Made by a program: the position numbers and the translations under genes
Shown: positions 57,601 through 64,000 of the stretch, in pieces
How positions within the stretch are numbered: the first letter of the stretch is position 1
How the letters are laid out: every line of letters begins with the position of its first letter
Notes under the pieces: generated by a model
The model's database searches: none
Told to the model about the DNA's origin: nothing
The model's input: the letters and a program-made list of their open reading frames with translations, nothing else
DNA from: Schistocerca nitens
Lineage: Eukaryota > Arthropoda > Insecta > Orthoptera > Acrididae
Reading direction: 5' to 3'
Assembly: GCF_023898315.1 (NCBI RefSeq)
Contig: NC_064616.1
Coordinates: 649,260,974-649,324,973 of the forward strand
Length of the DNA: 64,000 nt

Positions 57601-58038
57601 AAGACCAATGACGGGGTTGGGTGTTCTTTTATTGTCGGGGCACAAAGTTTCCAATATCGGCTCCATGGCCATTGTTCGGTCTTCACAGCTGAGCTCTTTG
57701 CCCTCTACCAGGCTGTCCTTTACATCTGCCGCCACCGACATTCTGCATATGTCATCTGCTCCGATTCCCTGAGCGCTATCCAGAGCCTCGGTGATCCGTA
57801 CCCGGTTCACCCTTTCGTGCACCGGATCCAACGCTCTCTTCAGCAGCTGGTGGACGTCGGTTCTCCGGTTAGCTTTATGTGGGTTCCTGGCCATGTCGGT
57901 ATCCCTGGGAATGAAGCTGCAGATGCCGCGGCCAAGGCTGCGGTCCTCCAGCCTCGGACAGCTTCTTGTTGTGTCCCTTCGTCAGATTGTAGCAGGGTAA
58001 TTTGTCGGCGCATTGTATCGCTGTGGCATGCCGATTAG
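54700..58038 (+). CDS. I-like ORF2: endonuclease, RT, RNase H (ends at a premature TAG)
   Basis: I start it at MALIHWNIRSIRSN (54700), because the open frame upstream overlaps ORF1 and the endonuclease begins here. APE motifs: LQETKL, GDFNAHHPLWG, SDHFPCVIH. RT: YRPISLTSCVCKVMERM, CGFRRRRSAVDHL, FDLEKAYDTCWR, NGVPQGSILSV and FVDD (56696..56707). RNase H: YTDGSKTNDGVG (about 57586), AELFAL, SDSLSAI and GHVGIPGNEAAD. The frame stops at TAG (58036..58038) after LWHAD, yet the same frame continues as AALPDNKLQALKALP, so one point mutation (probably from TGG) truncates it. Confidence 0.9.
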   Translation: MALIHWNIRSIRSNREDLKLLLRLHRLLVVALQETKLRPCDQIALAHYTSVRFDLPPVVGIPAHGGVMLLVRDDIYYDPITLHTGLQAVAIRITLPTFTFSICTVYTPSSSAITRADMMQIIAQLPAPFLLTGDFNAHHPLWGSPASCPRGSLLADLFNQLNLVCLNTGAPTFLSDTSHTYSHLDLSICTPQLARRFEWYALSDTYSSDHFPCVIHLLQHAPSPCSSSWNISKADWGLFSSRATFQDQTFPSCDSQVAHLTEVILTAAEYSIPHPTSSPRRIPVPWWTAACRDALRARRRALRTFKRHPTVANCINYKRLRAQCRRIIKESKKASWAAFTSTFNSFTPSSVVWGSLRWLSGTKVHSPVSGLMVANDVLVDPEAVSNAFGRFFAEVSSSAHYHPAFLPRKQAEEARPPNFCSSNRESYNAPFTMRELENALGRSQSSAPGPDSIHIQMLKNLSPAGKGFLLRTYNRIWIEGHVPPCWRESIVVPIPKPGKDKHLASSYRPISLTSCVCKVMERMVNSRLVWLLESRRLLTNVQCGFRRRRSAVDHLVTLSTFIMNNFLRKRPTAAVFFDLEKAYDTCWRAGILRTMRTWGLRGRLPLFIRSFLMDRQFRVRVGSVLSDTFRQENGVPQGSILSVALFAIAINPIMDCLPADVSGSLFVDDFTIYCSAQRTCFLERCLQRSLDRLYSWSVANGFRFSAEKTVCINFWRYKEFLPPSLRLGPVALPFVETTKFLGLTFDRKLSWSPHVSYLAARCTRSLNVLRVLSGMSWGADRTVLLHLYRSIVRSKLDYGSFVYSSARPYILRRLNSIQHRGLRLAIGAFYTSPVESLHADAGELPLTYRRDILLCRYACRLLAMPDRPSYRSFFDDSLDSKYGLYVSALLPPGVRFRRLLQHLNFSLPATFRVGESHTPPWLQAQVRVHLDLCSLPKEVTPGSVYHSRFVELRSKFINMTFIYTDGSKTNDGVGCSFIVGAQSFQYRLHGHCSVFTAELFALYQAVLYICRHRHSAYVICSDSLSAIQSLGDPYPVHPFVHRIQRSLQQLVDVGSPVSFMWVPGHVGIPGNEAADAAAKAAVLQPRTASCCVPSSDCSRVICRRIVSLWHAD

Positions 58039-58458
58039 GCTGCACTTCCAGACAACAAGCTTCAGGCCTTGAAAGCTCTTCCCGTGGCTTGGACGACGTC
58101 CTCACGCGCTTCTCGGCGGGAGGAGATAGTTTTGGCCCGGTTGCGAATTGGCCACTGCCGGTTCAGCCATCGCCATCTGCTGACGGCTGCGCCGGCGCCG
58201 TTCTGCCCATGTGGGCAATTGCTGACGGTCCGCCACATTTTAACGTCGTGTCCGGATTTTCACACCCTGCGTCTCGATCTTGGCCTGCCATGTACTGTAG
58301 AAGCCATTTTAGCGGATGACCCACGAGCAGCTGCTCGCATTCTTCATTTTATCAATTTGACAACCCTCTCAAAGGACATTGATTATGCTGTTTTCTTTTT
58401 TAATCCTATGCCTGTCAGTATGTCTTTCATCGTGTTTTCCGTTTCGTTGCTGTTTTAA
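58039..58458 (+). pseudogene. I-like ORF2, C-terminal part after the stop
   Basis: In the same frame as ORF2, this reads RREEIVLARLRIGHCRFSH, then CPCGQLLTVRHILTSC, the C-terminal Cys-His motif of I/Jockey-type ORF2 proteins, and ends VSLLF before TAA. With the upstream codons ORF2 would be about 1250 residues. Confidence 0.85.
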
Positions 58459-58554
58459 ACTTGTGACTCGCGGTGCATTCCTAACGTAGTCTGGCGCTAA
58501 TGACCGTTGACGTTGTGCGCCCTAAAACCACAAAAAAAAAAAAAAAAAAAAAAA

Positions 58555-58708
58555 AGCTAACCAGCAGGCAAAAAACCTAAAACTCCCGCCAATAGTGGCG
58601 ACGTTCCCAAATACATACAAACAAATGTACGATTTGATAAGGAACTCATTGGGAGAAGATAGATTCCACGCAAAATCAGCTGGTGGAGATAAAATAAAAC
58701 TTACAGTG
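58555..58708 (+). pseudogene. Jockey-like ORF1, middle part
   Basis: This reads QQAKNLKLPPIVATFPNTYK, MYDLIRNSLGEDRFHAKSA and GGDKIKLTV, a gag-type segment ahead of the conserved Jockey ORF1 core. It is cut at the 14-bp duplication left by the Penelope-like insertion and resumes at 61369. Confidence 0.75.
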
Positions 58709-58809
58709 ACAAACTGCCTATTGGCTTCTGTCTCGGGTTCTTCGGCCGACGTTCATCTAATGATTTTTCTGACGTTTCGCCAGCACGAGTGGCTGGCATT
58801 GTCAAAGCT

Positions 58810-60051
58810 TCACCCTCCATTGCCGGTGGTGAACTGGAGCCGAGCTCGCGGGCGCAGACTATATGTACCTGGCGCGCCAACGTCCGAGGGCTTCTCCGCG
58901 GTCATTTCCGGTGCGGTTCTCCTCTTGCTACCTGCGACGGTCGTTCGCTGCAGTACGGGAAGCCAGGATCCGTTGACCTTAAGGCTTTCCTCTTTCTTGT
59001 TCAAACTGTTCGCGTGTTTTTGTATTTCTACAGCTTCTCTGAACAAGCGCGTGTGATAGTGGTTCTCTACAGCCAGAACTTCCGTGTCGGCGAATTTTAT
59101 TACGTGGTCGGTCTCATTCAGTGCGTGTTCTGCCACGGCCGATTTCTCCACCTGCCCCAACCTGCAATGTCGCTTATGCTCCTTGATCCTGGTGTTAATG
59201 GATCGTCCAGTCATCCCGACATAAACTTTTCCGCATGTGCATGGTATGCGGTATATTCCCGACATTGAAAGTGGGTCTCTTTTCTCCTTCGCCGATCTAA
59301 GACACTCTTTGATCTTCCTTGTCGGTTTGAAGATCGTCTTTACGCCATGTTTGCGCAATATACGGCCGATTCTGTCCGTCACTCTGGGAATGTATGGCAG
59401 AAAGGCCGTACCCGACATTTCTTTTTCTGGTTCCTTACTTCGCCGAGTGTTTGGCTCAGTTACACTTCTAATATAATTTGTGGAGTACCCATTGCTCCTC
59501 AGGACTGTTTCCAGGTGTTGCATTTCTCGTTTGAGGTGTTGCGGCTCACATATTCGTCCTGCTCTCGTTACGAGCGTACTAATCATGCCCCTTTTCTGGC
59601 TCGGGTGGTGGTTTGACAGTTTGTGCAGGTATCGGTCCGTGTGAGTCGGTTTTCGATACACGCTGTGTCCCAGGTTTTCGCCGTCCCTTGTGACCAGCAC
59701 ATCTAGAAATGGCAGTTTCTTGTCCTTTTCTACTTCCATGGTAAATGTTATGTTGGCATGGAGGCTGTTCAAGTGTCTTAGGAAGTCACCGAGCTGTTCT
59801 TCACCATGGCTCCACACCACGAAAGTATCATCGACGTACCTGTACCACACCTTAGGTTTGCAAGTGGCCGAGTCCAGTGCCTGTGCTTCGAATTGTTCCA
59901 TGAAGAAGTAGGCCACCACTGGACTGAGAGGACTACCCATGGCGACGCCTTCCAGCTGTTCGTAGAAAGTGCCACTCAGTGACGCTCTGGAGCACATCAG
60001 TTCCATTTTCCCGCTAGACATCAGAAAGCTCTTCCATGCATGTCTCACCAC
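58810..60051 (-). CDS. Penelope-like RT/GIY-YIG, left unit (5'-truncated)
   Basis: The 413-codon frame includes about 28 codons of antisense spacer before FYEQLEGVAMGSPLSPVVA, where true protein begins. RT motifs: GSPLSP and YVDDTFVVW (active-site Asp pair), LPFLDVLV. Then RNA-binding-like basic text and a GIY-YIG nuclease: GIYRIPC..GKVYVGMTGRSINTRIKEH. The C-terminus is basic and ends FTTGNGG. The N-terminal RT fingers are missing, so it cannot be active alone. PLE RTs are telomerase-related. Confidence 0.9.
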   Translation of the reverse strand: MVRHAWKSFLMSSGKMELMCSRASLSGTFYEQLEGVAMGSPLSPVVAYFFMEQFEAQALDSATCKPKVWYRYVDDTFVVWSHGEEQLGDFLRHLNSLHANITFTMEVEKDKKLPFLDVLVTRDGENLGHSVYRKPTHTDRYLHKLSNHHPSQKRGMISTLVTRAGRICEPQHLKREMQHLETVLRSNGYSTNYIRSVTEPNTRRSKEPEKEMSGTAFLPYIPRVTDRIGRILRKHGVKTIFKPTRKIKECLRSAKEKRDPLSMSGIYRIPCTCGKVYVGMTGRSINTRIKEHKRHCRLGQVEKSAVAEHALNETDHVIKFADTEVLAVENHYHTRLFREAVEIQKHANSLNKKEESLKVNGSWLPVLQRTTVAGSKRRTAPEMTAEKPSDVGAPGTYSLRPRARLQFTTGNGG

Positions 60052-61198
60052 GAGCTATTTCACGTGGAATGGCGACTTCTACGAACAGCTGGAAGGCGTC
60101 GCCATGGGTAGTCCTCTCAGTCCAGTGGTGGCCAACTTCTTCATGGAACAATTCGAAGCACAGGCACTGGACTCGGCCACTTGCAAACCTAAGGTGTGGT
60201 ACAGGTACGTCGATGATACTTTCGTGGTGTGGAGCCATGGTGAAGAACAGCTCGGTGACTTCCTAAGACACTTGAACAGCCTCCATGCCAACATAACATT
60301 TACCATGGAAGTAGAAAAGGACAAGAAACTGCCATTTCTAGATGTGCTGGTCACAAGGGACGGCGAAAACCTGGGACACAGCGTGTATCGAAAACCGACT
60401 CACACGGACAGATACCTGCACAAACTGTCAAACCACCACCCGAGCCAGAAAAGGGGCATGATTAGTACGCTCGTAACGAGAGCAGGACGAATATGTGAGC
60501 CGCAACACCTCAAACGAGAAATGCAACACCTGGAAACAGTCCTGAGGAGCAATGGGTACTCCACAAATTATATTAGAAGTGTAACTGAGCCAAACACTCG
60601 GCGAAGTAAGGAACCAGAAAAAGAAATGTCGGGTACGGCCTTTCTGCCATACATTCCCAGAGTGACGGACAGAATCGGCCGTATATTGCGCAAACATGGC
60701 GTAAAGACGATCTTCAAACCGACAAGGAAGATCAAAGAGTGTCTTAGATCGGCGAAGGAGAAAAGAGACCCACTTTCAATGTCGGGAATATACCGCATAC
60801 CATGCACATGCGGAAAAGTTTATGTCGGGATGACTGGACGATCCATTAACACCAGGATCAAGGAGCATAAGCGACATTGCAGGTTGGGGCAGGTGGAGAA
60901 ATCGGCCGTGGCAGAACACGCACTGAATGAGACCGACCACGTAATAAAATTCGCCGACACGGAAGTTCTGGCTGTAGAGAACCACTATCACACGCGCTTG
61001 TTCAGAGAAGCTGTAGAAATACAAAAACACGCGAACAGTTTGAACAAGAAAGAGGAAAGCCTTAAGGTCAACGGATCCTGGCTTCCCGTACTGCAGCGAA
61101 CGACCGTCGCAGGTAGCAAGAGGAGAACCGCACCGGAAATGACCGCGGAGAAGCCCTCGGACGTTGGCGCGCCAGGTACATATAGTCTGCGCCCGTGA
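59969..61198 (+). CDS. Penelope-like RT/GIY-YIG, right unit (5'-truncated)
   Basis: 409 codons. Unlike the left unit it keeps authentic upstream RT text across the spacer (LFHACLTTSYFTWNGDFYEQ), so the spacer belongs mainly to this copy. It has the same RT (YVDD near residue 79) and GIY-YIG (near residue 272) as the left unit, with Asn for Tyr at VVANFF. It ends earlier, at SLRP, because a C-to-T change makes TGA. It lacks the RT N-terminal fingers. Confidence 0.9.
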   Translation: MPLSDALEHISSIFPLDIRKLFHACLTTSYFTWNGDFYEQLEGVAMGSPLSPVVANFFMEQFEAQALDSATCKPKVWYRYVDDTFVVWSHGEEQLGDFLRHLNSLHANITFTMEVEKDKKLPFLDVLVTRDGENLGHSVYRKPTHTDRYLHKLSNHHPSQKRGMISTLVTRAGRICEPQHLKREMQHLETVLRSNGYSTNYIRSVTEPNTRRSKEPEKEMSGTAFLPYIPRVTDRIGRILRKHGVKTIFKPTRKIKECLRSAKEKRDPLSMSGIYRIPCTCGKVYVGMTGRSINTRIKEHKRHCRLGQVEKSAVAEHALNETDHVIKFADTEVLAVENHYHTRLFREAVEIQKHANSLNKKEESLKVNGSWLPVLQRTTVAGSKRRTAPEMTAEKPSDVGAPGTYSLRP

Positions 61199-61368
61199 GC
61201 TCGGCTTCAGTTCACCACCGGCAATGGAGGGTGAAGCTTTGACAATGCCAGCCACTCGTGCTGGCGAAACGTCAGAAAAATCATTAGATGAACGTCGGCC
61301 GAAGAACCCGAGACAGAAGCCAATAGGCAGTTCGTCAACAAGTGGCCACGAAAGCCTCAACAATTTTG

Positions 61369-61680
61369 TAAAACTTACAGTGCGAACAATGGATCACTAA
61401 AACTCCATTAAGGCCGTGCTCAAGCAGAACAAGATACCACACTACACCTTTGCCATAGGAGCACAAAGGTCATTGAAAGTAGTATTCAGGGGCTTCCCCA
61501 CACGAACAGACCCTACAGTCATCAAGGCGGCAATCACAGCTAATGAATACAACATACAGTCAGTACATCGCTATGGGTCTAGTGAGAAAAACCCCCTATA
61601 TGTAGCTACACTGAGAACACAACTCAACTCAACTCAACTCGAAGCATTCTGACTGGAATTCCAGAAGAACAAACATGGCT
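61369..61680 (+). pseudogene. Jockey-like ORF1, core part
   Basis: Resumes KLTVRTMDH, one stop (TAA for a likely Tyr codon), then NSIKAVLKQNKIPHYTF and LKVVFRGFPTRTDPTVIKAA, the conserved core of Jockey-type ORF1 before its zinc knuckles. A small (CAACT)n expansion lies at about 61619..61640. The knuckles and most of the ORF2 endonuclease are absent. Confidence 0.8.
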
Positions 61681-61959
61681 GGCCAAAAACTGAGGCGCAT
61701 CGTGCACATCCACCACTTACGTGTGTGTCGTCCAGAGGAATTATTCACCGAATAAAATGTCGTCCGATCACAATCCCGTCATCTCTAAAATAGACGTGGG
61801 CGACTGGCGACCACCCACCCAGCGCTCAATAGCACACAAACACACCAACTGGGAACAGTTCAAGAAAACGTAACAGCAGAAATCACAAACACCCTGCTCC
61901 TGACGGAAGACACAGAACACACCCTGAGAAGTTTCACCGACACTATCCAGCAAGCAGCA

Positions 61960-63540
61960 AAGGATGCTACACCTGACCTTCCTCCACCCCCACCCCCCTT
62001 CTACATACAGCAATTGCCACCCCAGCCGCTTGCCCAGATTAGGCACAAATAAAGGATTGCGAAGAAATGGAAACTGATGCAAAATCTGAACACCAGGAGG
62101 TTGCACAACAGGCTACAAAGAGAGCTAAAGTTGTCGCTCACTGAGCACAAACCAGCAATGGTCAAACCTCCTCACAGCTCTCAAAGTGCAGGATAACAGA
62201 CTATAACAAGCCACCAAGCAGTTCACTAAAATACACGCTAGGATGCCACCTCTGCACGGCGAGAGAGGACTAGTGTTCAGAGCCCGAGATAAAGCCAACA
62301 CACTCACCAATGTATTCAAGAAGAAATTCACCTTAGCAGAGGCACAGGACCAAGAACACGAAAGAATTGTCAGGCAGCAGCTGGCTGCATTTTTCGCAGT
62401 GGAAGATGACGTCGCTGACGACATACCTGCCTTCTCAGCAGAGGAGGTAGCCAAGGTCATAAAGTCACTGCCCAGGCCACGGCCTCCTCACCAATGAACT
62501 GCTTAAACACCTGCCCCCGCTAGAGATAGAAAAACTCACCGAAATGTTAAATGAATCACGTTAACACAAAAATTCCCAAAGGAGTGGAAACATGCGAAAG
62601 TTGTAGCAATCGCTAACCCTGGAAGACCCAATCTTTGCCCAGAACCACCGATATGAGCGCCTCCTAATGGCCCACATAGAACTGTAAATACACAGAGAAG
62701 ATATCCTTCCCAAATTCCAGTTTGGATTTTGCAACAGACACCCGGCCCTACAACAGCTTGAGAGTGGTCAAAGCCACTGTGACCTAGTGCTGCTACACGT
62801 AGCCACGGCTTTCGATAGTGTGTGGCACACCGGTTTAATGTACAAATTATACACACTAGGGTTCCCTGGACAGGTTGTTAAACTGCTGAAGAGCTAGCTA
62901 GCAAATCACACTTTCTGCGTTAAAATGAACACCACAAAGTCATCAAAGTGCAACATATAAGGAGGAGTACCACAGGTGTCGGTACTTGGCCCAGTATGTA
63001 CAACCTGTCACTGCCAACACAACTGCCCCACAGACTCAAACAGCCCAGTATGCTGGTGATACAGCATTTTTTGCCACCAGTAGCAACAGGACAATCTTCA
63101 CCAACAGGCTTCAAAACCTGTTAAACAAAACCGAAACTTGGGACAAGAAATTGTGCAATCAATATTGAAAACACCCAGGCACTGATGCTCACACAAAGAA
63201 AAGGCAAACACTCCCCTGTTCACAGGAGACGAGAGAATATCCAACTCAGACTCCACAGACGTGATATACCATGGAGAGGGATAGCAAAGTACTTAGGAGT
63301 TACATTAGATCAACGCCTAACCTGGAGGGCCCACATCAATGACCTCAAAAGAAAAGCTACTGCCAGACTAAATGAGCTATATTCCCTCCTAAATGCAAAC
63401 AGCATTTTAGTGGCAACAACGGGCATGCCTGTCCTGTCTGGGGCTATGCAACCAAAACCTATATGGGGAGGCTGCAAAAGAATCCAAAATAGGGCACTAA
63501 CATGGGCATTACACATTCCTATGTGATTTCCCATGACCGA
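61960..63540 (+). pseudogene. Jockey-like ORF2 remnant (linker and RT)
   Basis: Broken frames read LNTRRLHNRLQRELKLSL (pre-RT linker), FTLAEAQDQEHE with AEEVAKVIKSLP, PKFQFGFCNRHPALQQL, LLHVATAFDSVWHTGLMYKLY, GGVPQVSVLGP, AQYAGDTAFFA and LGVTLDQRLTWRAHI: RT blocks of a Jockey LINE in order. The catalytic box reads YAGD where YADD is expected. Many stops and shifts. Confidence 0.8.
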
Positions 63541-64000
63541 CATGCATGAGGCCGCGGATATGAAGATGAAGATGCTGAAAGTAAATTTGCGGTCACATTC
63601 TATGACACCGCAAGTAAACCCGAAAACAAATTGATAAAAGGTCTAAGGAACTACCCAGAACTCCCACAAACATACAAGAGACCAAAAGCAATCCCCTTAT
63701 AAACAGAAAATAGCAAGAAAAACAACAGAATAAAAAGTTAGGCCATTAACAAAAAGTACAAGAATGCTACGCATGCGAACTTAAACTAAACAGACTTCTT
63801 CCGAAGGAAATGTCCATAGGCAATACCATTTGCCACAGACCATCTCTGGGCATGAGATGGTTATAATACACAATCAGCAGCTCCATAGCTGAAGATCAGT
63901 CTTAATAACACAGACTAGAACTCTTAATTAAAAGTCAAGTGGGATAAGAAGTTAACGCCAATTTATTAAAGAGTTACATTTATGTAAAAGCGGACAATTA
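63541..64000. other. Jockey-like 3' end and flank
   Basis: A few post-RT residues may remain to about 63700; beyond that AT-rich sequence with no gene to the window edge. No A-tail or duplication was identified. Confidence 0.35.

Larger units (their letters stand above)
52605..58554 (+). mobile_element. I-superfamily LINE, nearly intact
   Basis: A 5.9-kb element with ORF1 (zinc knuckles), ORF2 (APE endonuclease, RT, RNase H, C-terminal Cys-His motif) and a poly-A tail of about 25. RNase H together with zinc-knuckle ORF1 places it in the I superfamily rather than Jockey or CR1. It is bounded by a short duplication around AGCTAA (52599..52604 and 58555..58560). It starts with a 9-base C-run (52605..52613). 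The host Jockey frame rejoins across it as TAN|QQAKNL. Confidence 0.9.
58709..61368. mobile_element. Penelope-like element, head-to-head palindrome
   Basis: The 2660-bp insertion lies between two copies of TAAAACTTACAGTG (58695..58708 and 61369..61382). It consists of two 1256-bp arms, 58712..59967 (minus) and 60077..61332 (plus), without indels and with only about three base differences seen by eye, around a 109-bp spacer. Both units are 5'-truncated RT plus GIY-YIG endonuclease genes whose 5' ends face each other. The right unit has about 36 bp more 3' sequence (TTCGTCAACAAG...) than the left. A single target duplication for the pair implies that the dimer inserted as one unit. Confidence 0.95.
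51681..63720 (+). mobile_element. Jockey-like LINE, decayed, carrying two nested retroelements
   Basis: Opens with a 16-base C-run, then an untranslated leader to about 52162, a gag-like ORF1 split by an I-like LINE and a Penelope-like element, and RT remains to about 63540. ORF1 resumes in frame on both sides of each insertion, which proves the nesting. Host sequence left after removing the inserts is about 3.4 kb; Jockey elements are usually 4..5 kb, so part of ORF2 (the endonuclease) is deleted. The left start is inferred from the C-run and the 3' end is not sharply defined. Confidence 0.8.

Noticed and set aside
58709-61368. An LTR retrotransposon or a large-TIR DNA transposon
   Set aside because: The repeats are inverted, so not LTRs, and they encode Penelope-like RT with a GIY-YIG nuclease, not a transposase.

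Overview
This is a eukaryotic window, almost certainly an insect. The repeat families (RTE, R4/Dong-like, I-like, Jockey-like and Penelope-like retroelements, Tc1/mariner relics, a 5S-rRNA-derived SINE and a tRNA-derived SINE) and the very large TE-filled introns suggest an orthopteran (grasshopper or locust) genome. The taxon is an inference. I see no bacterial, organellar or viral genes.

One host gene is visible. Five exons on the minus strand (47288..47050, 43626..43429, 22857..22762, 22626..22541, 6456..6029) join in phase into 348 codons plus a stop. They encode the C-terminal part of an RNase-D-like (DEDDy) exonuclease-domain protein that I assign to Egalitarian (egl), the dynein light chain / BicD mRNA-transport adaptor. 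The 5' exons lie beyond the right edge. Introns are 3.4, 20.6, 0.135 and 16.1 kb.

Most of the rest is mobile DNA. 1..6028 lies downstream of the egl stop and is poor in recognisable TEs; it may hold the 3'UTR. The 16-kb intron (6457..22540) carries LINE relics and an R4/Dong-like LINE flanked on both sides by an (ATT)n tract, with an intact RTE LINE nested inside it. The 20.6-kb intron (22858..43428) carries Tc1 and mariner relics, a Tc1 element split by a truncated RTE, a TTAA-flanked Kolobok/Mutator-like element split by a 5S-SINE, a second decayed full-length RTE, further LINE relics and a tRNA-SINE. The 3.4-kb intron (43627..47049) holds a 2.3-kb element with long terminal inverted repeats.

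The right end (about 51.7..63.7 kb) is a nest. A decayed Jockey-like LINE was hit in its ORF1 by a nearly intact 5.9-kb I-like LINE, and about 150 bp further on by a Penelope-like element. The Penelope insertion is a near-perfect 1256-bp head-to-head palindrome inside one 14-bp target-site duplication. It is the most striking object in the window.

Target-site duplications read by eye give the order of events: RTE into R4-like, RTE into Tc1, SINE into Kolobok-like, I-like and Penelope-like into Jockey-like. No family assignment was checked against a database.
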